In this document: piece after piece, positions 1-7,913 of the stretch
Position numbering within the stretch: the first letter of the stretch is position 1
Layout of the letters: each line of letters opens with the position of its first letter
Origin: Pseudomonadota bacterium
Lineage (GTDB): Bacteria > Pseudomonadota > Gammaproteobacteria > Burkholderiales > Thiobacillaceae
NCBI GenBank assembly: GCA_021836225.1
Contig: JAKBJA010000056.1
Location: 1 to 15,277 of the forward strand
DNA: 15,277 bases
Direction: 5' to 3'
The notes under the pieces: model-generated
Seen by the model: the letters and a program-made list of their open reading frames with translations, nothing else
Told to the model about the DNA's origin: nothing
The model's database searches: none
Made by a program: the position numbers and the translations under genes

Positions 1-155
1 CTCATGGTGCCGGGATCGACGTTGATGTACGGATCGAGCTTTAACAGGGTGACACGGATACCGCGCGATTCGAGCAGCGCAGCGAGTGAAGCGGAGGCGA
101 TCCCTTTCCCGAGGGAAGAAACCACCCCACCAGTGACAAACACATACTTCGTCAT
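1..155 (-). CDS. pyrG: CTP synthase, N-terminal fragment (gene runs off the left edge)
   Basis: Only the first 51 codons are in the window. They begin [20 protein letters not shown] and continue through a [13 protein letters not shown] segment, which is the highly conserved start of the CTP synthase synthetase domain, including its P-loop-like [13 protein letters not shown] synthase converts UTP, ATP and glutamine to CTP in the cytosol, the last step of de novo pyrimidine nucleotide synthesis. The start is fixed by the universal MTKY/F-type N-terminus of the family. There is no clear Shine-Dalgarno sequence before the ATG; the leader is C-rich. A good sigma70-like promoter lies just upstream, so the gene probably has its own transcript although it follows ppsA on the same strand at 67 bp. 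The glutaminase half is outside the window. Confidence 0.95.
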   Translation of the reverse strand, partial: MTKYVFVTGGVVSSLGKGIASASLAALLESRGIRVTLLKLDPYINVDPGTM

Positions 156-182
156 GTTATGAGCGGGGGCGGGTGATGGTGG

Positions 183-211
183 ATTCTACTCCATCCCCGA
201 TGATGGCTCAA
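183..211 (-). promoter_or_regulatory. Predicted sigma70 promoter of pyrG
   Basis: On the minus strand a TTGAGC -35 element (206-211) and a TAGAAT -10 element (183-188) are separated by exactly 17 bases. The -10 matches five of six consensus positions and the -35 four of six. The expected transcription start is near 176-177, giving a leader of about 20 bases before the pyrG ATG. The promoter sits in the short ppsA-pyrG gap just downstream of the ppsA stop codon, so pyrG can be expressed independently of ppsA. This is prediction from sequence only. Confidence 0.6.
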
Positions 212-222
212 TGACAGCCGGC

Positions 223-2562
223 TCAATGACGCAGCAGCAGCCGCCAAGTCGCCACCACCGTATCGGGATTCAGGGAAATCGAGCCGATACCCTGTTCCAC
301 CAGCCATTCCGCCAGGTCAGGATGATCGCTCGGCCCCTGGCCGCAGATGCCGATGTACTTGCCGTGCCGCTTGCAGGCGGCGATCGCCTCGGCCAGCAGC
401 TTTTTCACCGCCGGATTGCGCTCGTCGAAGCTTTCGGCCACCAGCCCGGAATCGCGGTCGATTCCCAGCGTCAGCTGGGTCAGGTCGTTGCTGCCGATGG
501 AAAAGCCGTCGACCAGTTGCAAGAAGTCGTCCGCCAGCAGCACGTTGGAAGGAATCTCGCACATCATGATAAGGCGCAGGCCGTTCTCGCCGCGCCTGAG
601 GCCATTGGCCGCCAGCAGGTCGACCACCGCCGCGCATTCCTCCACCGTGCGCACGAACGGGATCATCATCTCGACGTTGGACAAGCCCAGGGTCTCCCGC
701 ACCTGTTTCAGCGCCCGGCACTCCAGTTCGAACGCCGGGCGGAACTGCGCCGACACGTAGCGCGCCGCGCCGCGCAGCCCCAGCATGGGGTTTTCCTCCT
801 TCGGCTCGTAGCGCTCGCCGCCCACCAGGTTGGCGTATTCGTTGGACTTGAAATCCGACAGCCGCACGATCACCGGCTGCGGCCAGAACGCGGCGGCCAG
901 GGTGGCGATGCCCTCGGCCAGCTTGTCGACGTAAAACGACACCGGATCTTTATAGCCCGCGCTGCGCGCATCGATCTCGGCACGCAGATCCGCCGGCTGG
1001 CCGGCATAGTCGAGCAGCGCCAGCGGATGCACGCCGATCATGCGCGCAATGATGAACTCCAGGCGCGCGAGGCCAATGCCGTGGTTGGGGATCTGCGCGA
1101 ACTCGAAGGCGCGCTCGGGATTGCCGACGTTCATCATCAGCTTCACCGGCGGCTGGGCCAGGGCTTCGCTTGCCAGCGTTTCCACTGTGAAGGCCAGCTT
1201 GCCTGCATACACCCTGCCGGTGTCGCCCTCGGCGCACGACACCGTCACCGTCTCGCCGTCCTTCAACACCGCAGTCGCCTCGCCGGTACCCACCACCGCG
1301 GGAATGCCCAGCTCGCGTGCGACGATGGCGGCGTGGCAGGTGCGCCCGCCGCGGTTGGTGACGATCGCCGCCGCGCGCTTCATCACCGGCTCCCAGTCGG
1401 GGTCGGTCATGTCGGTGACCAGGATGTCGCCCGGCTGCACCCGGTTCATTTCGGCCGGGCTGGCGATCAGCCGCACTTCGCCCGCGCCGATCTTCTGACC
1501 GATGGCGCGGCCGGTGATGCGCACCTCGCCGGTCGCCTCCAGCACGTAGCGTTCGCCGCCGCCGTTGCCGCGCGCCTTCACCGTCTCGGGCCGCGCCTGC
1601 ACGATGAAGAGTTCGCCGGTCTCGCCGTCCTTCGCCCACTCGACGTCCATCGGGCGGCCGTAGTGTTTTTCGATGGTGACCGCCTGGCGCGCCAGTTCCA
1701 GCACCTCGGCGTCAGTCAGCGAAAACTGCCGGCGCAGGTCGGGCGGCGTGTCCTCGACCACGTTCTTGCCATCGCGCCACACCATGCGGACGGCCTTGCC
1801 ACCCAGTTCGCGCCGCACCACGGCGGGAAAGCCCTCGGCCAGCTTGGGCTTGTGGACGTAGAACTCGTCCGGATTGACCGAGCCCTGCACCACGGTTTCA
1901 CCCAGGCCGAAGGCGGCGGTGATGAACACCACGTCGCGAAAGCCGGATTCGGTATCGAGTGTAAACAGCACGCCGGAGCACGCGATGTCGGAACGCACCA
2001 TGCGCTGCACGCCGGCCGACAGTGCCACCTCGGCATGCGCAAAGCCGTGATGTACGCGGTAGGCGATGGCGCGGTCGTTGTAGAGCGAGGCGAAGACCTT
2101 CTTCACGTACAGCAGCAGGTCGTCGGCGCCGCGCACGTGCAGATAGGTTTCCTGCTGGCCGGCGAACGAGGCGTCGGGCAGGTCCTCGGCGGTGGCCGAC
2201 GAGCGCACCGCCACCGATACTTCATCGCCGAGCGCGGCATAGGCCTTGCGCAGGCCTGTCTCCAGCGCGGATGGCAAGGCAGCGGCCTCAACCCAGGCAC
2301 GGATTTCCGCCCCCGCCGCGGCCAGCGCCGTTACGTCAGCCACGTCGAGCGGCGCCAGCCGGGCATTGATGCGCGCCCGCAAGTTGTTGTGATCGAGGAA
2401 GTCCCAGAACGCCTGCGCCGTGGTGGCGAAACCGCCCGGCACCTTGACCCCCATATGCGACAGATTGCCGATCATCTCGCCCAGCGAGGCATTCTTGCCT
2501 CCGACGCGCGGCACGTCCGACATCGACAGGGCATCCAGCGGCACAATATAGTCAGCAGACAT
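223..2562 (-). CDS. ppsA: Phosphoenolpyruvate synthase (pyruvate, water dikinase)
   Basis: This 779-residue protein (E. coli PpsA is 792) makes PEP from pyruvate and ATP, releasing AMP and phosphate, and serves gluconeogenesis in the cytosol. Three parts are visible: an N-terminal ATP-binding domain (about residues 15-345, with [20 protein letters not shown]), a swivelling phosphohistidine domain with [17 protein letters not shown] (catalytic His410), and a C-terminal PEP/pyruvate TIM barrel ending in [12 protein letters not shown] with the catalytic Cys740. Thr408, two residues before the catalytic His, is the position that PpsR phosphorylates in the known E. coli system. The frame is open 30 codons further upstream, but the start at [12 protein letters not shown] is preferred: it has GGAG seven bases upstream and matches the family N-terminus. 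The divergent neighbour is its regulator ppsR. Confidence 0.97.
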   Translation of the reverse strand: MSADYIVPLDALSMSDVPRVGGKNASLGEMIGNLSHMGVKVPGGFATTAQAFWDFLDHNNLRARINARLAPLDVADVTALAAAGAEIRAWVEAAALPSALETGLRKAYAALGDEVSVAVRSSATAEDLPDASFAGQQETYLHVRGADDLLLYVKKVFASLYNDRAIAYRVHHGFAHAEVALSAGVQRMVRSDIACSGVLFTLDTESGFRDVVFITAAFGLGETVVQGSVNPDEFYVHKPKLAEGFPAVVRRELGGKAVRMVWRDGKNVVEDTPPDLRRQFSLTDAEVLELARQAVTIEKHYGRPMDVEWAKDGETGELFIVQARPETVKARGNGGGERYVLEATGEVRITGRAIGQKIGAGEVRLIASPAEMNRVQPGDILVTDMTDPDWEPVMKRAAAIVTNRGGRTCHAAIVARELGIPAVVGTGEATAVLKDGETVTVSCAEGDTGRVYAGKLAFTVETLASEALAQPPVKLMMNVGNPERAFEFAQIPNHGIGLARLEFIIARMIGVHPLALLDYAGQPADLRAEIDARSAGYKDPVSFYVDKLAEGIATLAAAFWPQPVIVRLSDFKSNEYANLVGGERYEPKEENPMLGLRGAARYVSAQFRPAFELECRALKQVRETLGLSNVEMMIPFVRTVEECAAVVDLLAANGLRRGENGLRLIMMCEIPSNVLLADDFLQLVDGFSIGSNDLTQLTLGIDRDSGLVAESFDERNPAVKKLLAEAIAACKRHGKYIGICGQGPSDHPDLAEWLVEQGIGSISLNPDTVVATWRLLLRH

Positions 2563-2573
2563 AGGTGAACTCC
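2563..2573. promoter_or_regulatory. 11-bp divergent gap holding both ppsA and ppsR Shine-Dalgarno sites
   Basis: The gap between the two divergent ATG codons is only 11 bp. On the plus strand AGGTGA (2563-2568) lies five bases before the ppsR ATG. On the minus strand GGAG (complement of 2570-2573) lies seven bases before the ppsA ATG. No promoter fits here, so each gene's promoter and leader must lie inside the other gene's coding region, or the promoters face each other. An alternative ppsR start, GTG at 2565, would nearly abolish the gap but would lose the AGGTGA ribosome site. Confidence 0.7.
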
Positions 2574-3350
2574 ATGAATGATTACAGCGTATTTTGCGTG
2601 TCCGACCACACCGGTGTGACGGTCGAAGCCGTTGCCAAAAGCGTTCTGTCACAATTCCCGCAGCTTGAGTGTAGCCTGATTACACTGCCCTTCATCGACA
2701 GCGCGGACAAGGCACAGGCCGCCGCCGCGCACATCGCCGCCGCCCCCGCCGCACTGGTATTTTCCAGCCTGACCGACCCTGCGCTGCGCGCACCGTTCCG
2801 CCAAGCCGGCCTCAGGCTGTTCGATGTGTTCGAGCTGATCGCGCCCGCAGTCGAAGCCTCGCTCGGCCAGGCTGCCATTCCCAGCGGCGGGCGCATTCAT
2901 GGCATGGACCTTGGTTACGAGGCGCGCATGGACGCGGTCAATTTCTCGCTCAATCTGGACGACGGCCTCAACCCCGAACGCCTCGGTCAGGCCGACCTGA
3001 TCCTGATCGGCGTCTCGCGCGTCGGCAAAACCCCCAGCGCACTCTATCTCGCCCTGCAATACGGCCTGCGCGTCGCCAACTATCCCTTGACCCCGGACGA
3101 CCTGGCACAAGACAGCCTGCCCAGTGTCCTGCTTGCCCAACTGCCCCGGCTGCGGGCCCTGACCCAGTCACCCGACCGCCTCGCAGCCATCCGCCAGGCA
3201 CGCTACCCCGACAGCCGCTACGCAAGTCCGGAACAATGCCGTTCAGAACTCGTAGCCGCCGAGCGCTTGTTTAAGCATCACGCGATTCCAGTCATCGACA
3301 CCACCCGCATGTCGGTTGAGGAAATCGCGGCGCGCCTGCGACATCCCTAG
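2574..3350 (+). CDS. ppsR: PEP synthase regulatory protein (bifunctional Thr kinase/phosphorylase, DUF299)
   Basis: A 258-residue PpsR/PDRP family protein. Family members inactivate PEP synthase by ADP-dependent phosphorylation of a threonine next to its catalytic histidine, and reactivate it by phosphate-dependent removal that releases pyrophosphate. The start reads [21 protein letters not shown] conserved [20 protein letters not shown] stretch lies around residues 108-130. The phosphate-binding loop [11 protein letters not shown] begins at residue 146, and the C-terminal [14 protein letters not shown] matches the family's usual ending. The ATG is chosen over an in-frame GTG three codons upstream because AGGTGA is well spaced for it. 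Divergence from ppsA fits a dedicated regulator-target pair. It converges with the methyltransferase downstream with only 17 bp between stop codons and no visible terminator. Confidence 0.95.
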   Translation: MNDYSVFCVSDHTGVTVEAVAKSVLSQFPQLECSLITLPFIDSADKAQAAAAHIAAAPAALVFSSLTDPALRAPFRQAGLRLFDVFELIAPAVEASLGQAAIPSGGRIHGMDLGYEARMDAVNFSLNLDDGLNPERLGQADLILIGVSRVGKTPSALYLALQYGLRVANYPLTPDDLAQDSLPSVLLAQLPRLRALTQSPDRLAAIRQARYPDSRYASPEQCRSELVAAERLFKHHAIPVIDTTRMSVEEIAARLRHP

Positions 3351-3367
3351 CCCAGGCGCCCCCCAAG

Positions 3368-4147
3368 CTATCCCCTGCGCTGCCGCACCGCCTCGAACAC
3401 GGCCACCGCCAGCGCCGCCGACGCATTCAAGGACTCGATCCTGCCTGCCATCGGGATGTGCGCGCTCAGCGTCGCCGCCTCGCACACTGCCGCGGACAAT
3501 CCCGCGCCTTCGTTGCCTGCGATGAGGGCGAGCGGACCGCCGAGGTCGAGCGCATAGAAATCGCTGTCCTCGGCCAGGGCGAGCGCAACGCTGCGGCCGG
3601 AAAAACCCTGTAGCCACGTCACCAGATCGGCGCCCTGCTGCATCGGCAGCACGAACTGCGCGCCCTGCCCGCCGCGTAGCGCCTTGGGCGACCACGGGTC
3701 GTGGCAGCCCTTGGACAGCACCGCCAGCGTGGCCCCGGCCGCCGCGCCGGTGCGCAGCATGGCGCCGAGGTTGCCGGGGTCCTGGATGTCTTCCAGCACG
3801 ATGACAAGCGGCGTAGCCTCACTGGCAGGCGGCGCAAGCCAGGCGGCCTCGGCGAGTACACCGGTGGGCGTGGCGACCGGCGACAGTTCGGCGAACAGCG
3901 CGTCGGGAAGCACGATGGCTTTGGCCTGCGGGCAGCGCGCAGCCAGGTGCGCGAACCGGCCGGCATCGAACGAAGCCGCGCGCGCCAGGGTGTGCGGCTG
4001 GCCTCCGGCCTCCAGATAGGCGGTGAGCAGATGCTCGCCATCAAGCAGGGTCATGCGCGCTTCGCGCCGTGCGCGCGCCGATTCGGCGAGCTTTTTCAGC
4101 CGCTTGAAAATCGGGTTGTCGCGCGAGGAAATGGCGGTTTCGGTCAT
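3368..4147 (-). CDS. SpoU/TrmH-family RNA 2'-O-methyltransferase (TsnR/YsgA-like)
   Basis: A 259-residue SPOUT methyltransferase that should transfer a methyl group from S-adenosylmethionine to a ribose 2'-OH in rRNA or tRNA. The N-terminal part (about 1-95) resembles the RNA-binding substrate domain, with SSRDNPIFKRLKKLAESARAR. All three SpoU motifs are present: LEDIQDPGNLGAMLRTG (residues 118-134, with Asn126 and Arg132), IAGNEGAGLS (209-218, with Glu213), and IPMAGRIESLNASAALAVAV (231-250, with Asn241), the last forming part of the trefoil knot. The target nucleotide cannot be told from sequence. It is a paralogue of the rlmB product in this window but not close enough to be a recent duplicate. 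It is divergent from the senB-like gene with 45 bp between starts. No strong ribosome site is seen; GGA lies about 11 bases before the ATG. Confidence 0.9.
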   Translation of the reverse strand: MTETAISSRDNPIFKRLKKLAESARARREARMTLLDGEHLLTAYLEAGGQPHTLARAASFDAGRFAHLAARCPQAKAIVLPDALFAELSPVATPTGVLAEAAWLAPPASEATPLVIVLEDIQDPGNLGAMLRTGAAAGATLAVLSKGCHDPWSPKALRGGQGAQFVLPMQQGADLVTWLQGFSGRSVALALAEDSDFYALDLGGPLALIAGNEGAGLSAAVCEAATLSAHIPMAGRIESLNASAALAVAVFEAVRQRRG

Positions 4148-4192
4148 CGGCCGATTATCCGCGATTCATGGTCGCAGGCGTACACTGGCGCC

Positions 4193-5152
4193 ATGCGCAT
4201 CGCCCTCATCACCCCCTACGGCCGCGAGCACCGCAATGGCAACTGGCACACCGCCGCGCGCTGGGCGCGCTTCCTGCGCGAGGCCGGGCACACGGTGCGA
4301 ACGCAGGTGGAGTGGGATGGCCGCGGCACCGACCTGATGCTGGCGCTGCACGCGCGGCGCAGCTTTGCCTCGATCCGCGCCTTCGCCGAGCGCTTCCCCA
4401 CCCGCCCGCTGCTCGTCACGCTGACCGGCACCGACCTCTACCGCGACATCCACGAGGACAGCGACGCCCAGCAGGCGCTGGAACTCGCGCACCGCATCAT
4501 CGTGCTGCAGGAGCGCGGCCCCGACGAGTTGGCCCCACATCTGGCCGCCAAGACGCGGGTGATCTATCAGTCGGCGCCCGATGTCGCACGCCACCCCTCG
4601 CCCGCCGATACCTTCGAGGTGCTGGTGATCGGCCACCTGCGCACCGAAAAGGACCCCTTCCGGACAGCGCTGGCGACGGCCTATCTGCCCCAGCAATCGA
4701 AGATCCGGGTGACGCATCTGGGCGGCGCCCTCTCCGAGGACATGGCCGAAACGGCGGAGATGGCGCAGCGCAAGCTGCCGCGCTGGCACTGGGGCGGCGA
4801 GGTGCCGCACAGGGCGGTGCTGAAGCGGCTGGCGCGCGCCCACCTGATGGTCATCAGCTCGGTGATGGAGGGTGGCGCCAACGTCATTTGCGAGGCGCTG
4901 GCGGCCGATGTGCCGGTGCTGGCCTCGCACATGCCCGGCAACGTCGGCATGCTGGGCGAGGACTACCCCGGCTATTTCCCGGTGGGCGACGAGCGGCGGC
5001 TGGCCAGGCTCTTGTCGAAGGCCGAGAACGATCCGGGTTTTTATGCCGCGCTGGTCAGCCACGCCCGCCAGCGCCGCGGGCTGATGCGGCCGGAGCAGGA
5101 AGCCAGCCGCCTGCGGCAGGCGGTGGCGGAATTCGAACCCATCCGGGGTTGA
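4193..5152 (+). CDS. senB: GT-B glycosyltransferase of the SenB (selenosugar synthase, TIGR04348) family
   Basis: A 319-residue protein with a GT-B, GT4-like layout. The N-terminal half has LITPYGREHRNGNWHTAARW (residues 5-24) and LVTLTGTDLYRDIHED. The C-terminal half has VLVIGHLRTEKDPFRTALA and the E-x7-E motif EGGANVICE with Glu226 and Glu234, followed by VPVLASHMPGNVGMLGEDY. The GNWxTAxRWARFLR and LTGTDLYRDI signatures are those I recall for SenB, which joins selenophosphate to a UDP-sugar to make a selenosugar during selenoneine synthesis. Characterised senB genes sit with senA and senC(selD); neither is here, so the substrate assignment is inference. Start: the ATG is the first in frame that yields the family N-terminus; the frame is open far upstream only because it is antisense to the methyltransferase. 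No Shine-Dalgarno sequence is evident. Confidence 0.75.
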   Translation: MRIALITPYGREHRNGNWHTAARWARFLREAGHTVRTQVEWDGRGTDLMLALHARRSFASIRAFAERFPTRPLLVTLTGTDLYRDIHEDSDAQQALELAHRIIVLQERGPDELAPHLAAKTRVIYQSAPDVARHPSPADTFEVLVIGHLRTEKDPFRTALATAYLPQQSKIRVTHLGGALSEDMAETAEMAQRKLPRWHWGGEVPHRAVLKRLARAHLMVISSVMEGGANVICEALAADVPVLASHMPGNVGMLGEDYPGYFPVGDERRLARLLSKAENDPGFYAALVSHARQRRGLMRPEQEASRLRQAVAEFEPIRG

Positions 5153-5159
5153 ACCTTAT

Positions 5160-5173
5160 GGCCCCATCGGGCC
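5160..5173 (+). terminator. Small GC hairpin after senB (weak terminator candidate)
   Basis: GGCCC and GGGCC pair around the tetraloop CATC, eight bases after the senB stop codon. The following bases are TCTATTCCCTG, which is pyrimidine-rich but not a proper U-tract. The stem is only five base pairs. It could attenuate readthrough into ycaO but would be a poor intrinsic terminator. Confidence 0.25.
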
Positions 5174-5247
5174 TCTATTCCCTGCTTGCGCCCGGCTTCG
5201 CTTGACGCATCGCGTATGCTGTCTGTTCTTTCCCCCGGTTCTCCCCC

Positions 5248-6966
5248 ATGCAAGCAAACGAACACTTCATCCCCGGCAAGGACGCCTCGCTCGAAGCGTC
5301 GATCGCCACCCTGCAGTCCAAGCTCGAAGCCATCGGCTTCCACATCGAGGAACGCTCCTGGCTCAACCCGGTGGAAGGCGTGTGGTCGGTGCACATCCGC
5401 GACCGCGACTGCCCGCTCCTGTTCACCAACGGCAAGGGGGCCTCGGAGCTGGCCGCGCGGGCGAGCGCGCTGGGCGAGTATTTCGAGCGGCTGTCGACCA
5501 ACTATTTCTGGACCCACTTCTATCTGGGCGAGACGATCGCCAAGCGCAGCTACGTCCACCACCCCGACGAGCGCTGGTTCGCCCTCGACGGCGGTGACGA
5601 CGCCTGGCCGCAAGGCCTGCTCACGCCCGATCTGCATGACCTGTACAACCCGGACGAAGGCGTGCGCGCCGACCAGCTGATCGACCTCAACTCCGGCAAC
5701 GCCGAACGCGGCATCTGCGCCATCCCCTACCAGCGCCTCTCCGACGGCCACACCGCGTACTTCCCGGTGAACCTGATCGGCAACCTCTACGTCAGCAACG
5801 GCATGTCGGCCGGCAATACGCTGAAGGAGGCGCGCACCCAGGCGCTGGCCGAAATCTTCGAGCGCCACATCAAGTTCCGCATCATCGAGGAAGGCCTCTG
5901 CCTGCCCGACGTGCCCGAAGCCGTCATCGACCGCTATCCGCACATCGCCGCCGGCATCCGCGGCCTGCGCGAAGCCGGCTTCGGCATCCTGGTGAAGGAC
6001 GCCTCGCTCGGCGGCCAGTACCCGGTGATGAACGTCACGCTGCTGCACCCGCAGGACCAGGGCTGCTTCGCCAGCTTCGGCGCGCATCCGCGCTTCGAAG
6101 TCGCACTAGAGCGCGCGCTGACCGAGCTGCTGCAGGGCCGCGCGCTCGATTCCCTGGCCGGCTTCCCCGCCCCCGGCTTCGACCAGGCCGAAATCGCCGA
6201 CCCGCAGAACCTGGAAATCCACTTCGTCGATTCCAGCGGCGTGATTTCCTGGCAGTTCCTGCGCGACACGCCGGATTACGAATTCGTAGACTGGAACTTC
6301 GGCACCACCACCGAGGAGGACTACGCGTGGTCGGTCGACGCACTGCACGCCGAAGGGCATGAGCTCTACATCGCCGACTTCACCCACCTCGGCGTCTACG
6401 CCTGCCGCATCCTGGTGCCGGGCGTGTCGGAGATCTACCCGGTCGAGGAACTCGAATTCGAGAACAACAGCGTCGGCAACCTGATCCGCCCGGCGCTCGC
6501 GCGCCTGCCCGAACTGAGCGACGACGAATGCGCCGAGCTGCTGGACCTCATCGTCGAACTCGAACTGGCCGACGACCGCCTGGTCACGGTGCTGATCGGC
6601 CTCGCGCCCGACGCCGATTCGCCATGGACCGACATTCGCGTCGGCGAGATCAAGCTGCTGCTCGCACTCGCACTCGGCGACGACGAGGCGATCCGCGAAG
6701 GCTGCACCTGGATCGCCCAGTACGGCCAGCGCAGCGAGGCTCGCCTGAAGGTCTACCGCTGCATCGCTGACCTCGTCCAACTCGACGACCCCAGCCCTTT
6801 CGAACCCGCGCTCGCGCTGATGTACAGCCGCGAGACGCTGCAGCAGGCGTTCGCGCTGTTCAACCAGGACGAGCGCTTCTTCGGGCTGACGAAACTGGGC
6901 AGCGACTTCGAAGGCAGCATGATCCACCAGCGCCTGCTGGAGGCGTACCGCAAGGTGCGCGGCTAG
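5248..6966 (+). CDS. ycaO: YcaO-domain ATP-dependent cyclodehydratase-like protein, E. coli YcaO type
   Basis: A 572-residue protein collinear with E. coli YcaO (586 residues): FIPGKDASLEASIATLQSKL at the start, SWLNPVEGVWSVHIRD, FTNGKGASELAARASALGEY, LYVSNGMSAGNT and FASFGAHPRFEVALERALTE all align with it. The YcaO ATP-binding glutamates are present at Glu77 and Glu80 (GEYFERLS) and at Glu202, Glu205 and Arg206 (AEIFERH). Residues 1 to about 390 form the YcaO domain; the rest is the helical C-terminal extension of this subgroup. YcaO enzymes activate amide backbones with ATP. The E. coli member has been linked genetically to RimO-dependent methylthiolation of ribosomal protein S12, but its direct substrate is uncertain. 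No precursor peptide or partner E1-like protein is nearby. The leader is pyrimidine-rich with no Shine-Dalgarno sequence. A RIO kinase gene follows after 11 bp, suggesting co-transcription. Confidence 0.93.
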   Translation: MQANEHFIPGKDASLEASIATLQSKLEAIGFHIEERSWLNPVEGVWSVHIRDRDCPLLFTNGKGASELAARASALGEYFERLSTNYFWTHFYLGETIAKRSYVHHPDERWFALDGGDDAWPQGLLTPDLHDLYNPDEGVRADQLIDLNSGNAERGICAIPYQRLSDGHTAYFPVNLIGNLYVSNGMSAGNTLKEARTQALAEIFERHIKFRIIEEGLCLPDVPEAVIDRYPHIAAGIRGLREAGFGILVKDASLGGQYPVMNVTLLHPQDQGCFASFGAHPRFEVALERALTELLQGRALDSLAGFPAPGFDQAEIADPQNLEIHFVDSSGVISWQFLRDTPDYEFVDWNFGTTTEEDYAWSVDALHAEGHELYIADFTHLGVYACRILVPGVSEIYPVEELEFENNSVGNLIRPALARLPELSDDECAELLDLIVELELADDRLVTVLIGLAPDADSPWTDIRVGEIKLLLALALGDDEAIREGCTWIAQYGQRSEARLKVYRCIADLVQLDDPSPFEPALALMYSRETLQQAFALFNQDERFFGLTKLGSDFEGSMIHQRLLEAYRKVRG

Positions 6967-6977
6967 CACCGCAGCCG

Positions 6978-7826
6978 ATGAAAATCCCCAAGCGGCTCGA
7001 GCCCCTGCTCGAAGACGGCCTGATCGACGGCGTCGTGCGCCAGCTCATGAGCGGCAAGGAGGCCATGGTCTTCGTCGTCGTTTGCGGCGACGACATCCGC
7101 TGCGCCAAGGTCTACAAGGAAGCCAACCAGCGCAGCTTCCGCCAGGCCGTCGACTACACCGAAAACCGCAAGACCAAGAACAGCCGCCAGGCGCGCGCGA
7201 TGGCCAAGGGCAGCAAGTACGGCCGCGAGATGCAGGAAGCCGCCTGGCAAAGCGCCGAAGTCGATGCGCTGTACCGGCTGGCTGCCGCCGGCGTGCGCGT
7301 GCCCACGCCGTACAACTTCCACGAGGGCGTGCTGCTGATGGAACTGGTGGCCGACTTGGACGGCAATGCCGCACCCCGCCTCAACGACGTGTCGTTCACC
7401 GAAGACGAAGCCCTCGCCCACCACCGCACCCTGATCGGGGAAGTGGTGCGCATGCTGTGCGCCGGCGTCGTCCACGGCGACCTGTCCGAATTCAACATCC
7501 TCGTCAGCGCCGGCGGCCCGGTGATCATCGACCTGCCGCAAGCGGTCGACGCCGCCGGCAACAATCACGCGCAAGCGATGCTGGCGCGCGACGTGAATAA
7601 TCTGAGAACGTATTTCGGCCAGTTCGCGCCGTCGCTGTTGGCCACGCAATACGCACAGGAAATCTGGGCGCTGTATGAACACGGCGGACTGCATCCCGAG
7701 GTCGAACTCACCGGCTTGTTCGAATGCGCGATGCCGCCGGTCGACCTGGAGGGGGTGATGCGGGAGATCGACGACGCACGCGAGGAAGAGGCTGCGCGTT
7801 TGTTGCGATTGCAGGAACTGGTGTGA
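6978..7826 (+). CDS. RIO1-family atypical serine protein kinase
   Basis: A 282-residue protein with the complete RIO kinase core. The glycine-poor nucleotide loop is SGKEAMVFVV (residues 25-34). Lys44 in CAKVYKE is the ATP-anchoring lysine. The flexible loop is rich in NRKTKNSRQARA. The catalytic loop is VHGDLSEFNIL with Asp168 and Asn173, and the metal-binding IIDLPQAVD carries Asp185. All key catalytic residues are intact, so an active kinase is expected. Bacterial RIO proteins are poorly characterised; the class includes Pseudomonas PA4780-like proteins. The substrate is unknown. Archaeal and eukaryotic RIO kinases act in small-subunit ribosome maturation, which is suggestive beside ycaO but not evidence. 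The ATG follows the ycaO stop by 11 bases with no clear ribosome site, so translational coupling is plausible. The C-terminus after about residue 255 is a charged helix. Confidence 0.9.
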   Translation: MKIPKRLEPLLEDGLIDGVVRQLMSGKEAMVFVVVCGDDIRCAKVYKEANQRSFRQAVDYTENRKTKNSRQARAMAKGSKYGREMQEAAWQSAEVDALYRLAAAGVRVPTPYNFHEGVLLMELVADLDGNAAPRLNDVSFTEDEALAHHRTLIGEVVRMLCAGVVHGDLSEFNILVSAGGPVIIDLPQAVDAAGNNHAQAMLARDVNNLRTYFGQFAPSLLATQYAQEIWALYEHGGLHPEVELTGLFECAMPPVDLEGVMREIDDAREEEAARLLRLQELV

Positions 7827-7846
7827 ATCGCCACTGTCGGGTTAGA

Positions 7847-7895
7847 GCCCAACCTTTTTAGCGAATGTCCACGTATTTGTGTGGACACGTTGGCT
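7847..7895 (-). repeat. Imperfect inverted repeat with integron-core-like ends (attC-like, tentative)
   Basis: TGTCCAC (7866-7872) and GTGGACA (7881-7887) form a perfect 7-bp stem around an 8-base loop. The pairing continues to 7860 and 7895 after a two-base bulge and one mismatch. Read on the minus strand, the segment starts AGCCAAC (one mismatch to RYYYAAC) and ends GTTGGGC (a perfect GTTRRRY). Such core motifs bound integron attC recombination sites, and this one lies just downstream of the low-GC gene, where an attC would be. Against it: the L-box spacing is lopsided (1 versus 12 bases), and the total length of 49 bases is short. No U-tract follows the hairpin on either strand, so it is not a standard terminator. 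Confidence 0.35.
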
Positions 7896-7913
7896 ATTGA
7901 GGGAAATCCATAT

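Noticed and set aside
211..2568. A 785-codon open frame antisense to the whole of ppsA
   Set aside because: It mirrors ppsA codon by codon in a high-GC gene, is rich in Arg/His/Gly/Ala without recognisable domains, and ppsA has all its catalytic motifs. It is a codon-bias shadow.
3701..4192. In-frame upstream extension of the senB-like gene (open frame of 483 codons)
   Set aside because: The extension is antisense to the SpoU methyltransferase. The family N-terminus MRIALITPYGREHRNGNW begins at 4193.
5186..5230. Promoter candidates before ycaO (TTGACG at 5202, TATGCT at 5215)
   Set aside because: The two elements are only seven bases apart, and neither has a partner at 16-18 bp. A promoter probably exists here but I cannot place it.
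5248..6966. RiPP (azoline peptide) biosynthetic cluster around ycaO
   Set aside because: There is no short precursor ORF, no E1-like partner protein, no dehydrogenase and no transporter nearby, and the protein aligns along its length with the housekeeping E. coli YcaO.
7839..7859. Possible terminator for the RIO kinase: GGTT/AACC followed by T5
   Set aside because: The stem is only four base pairs with a seven-base loop, too weak to call. The same bases also form the core-like motif of the island border.
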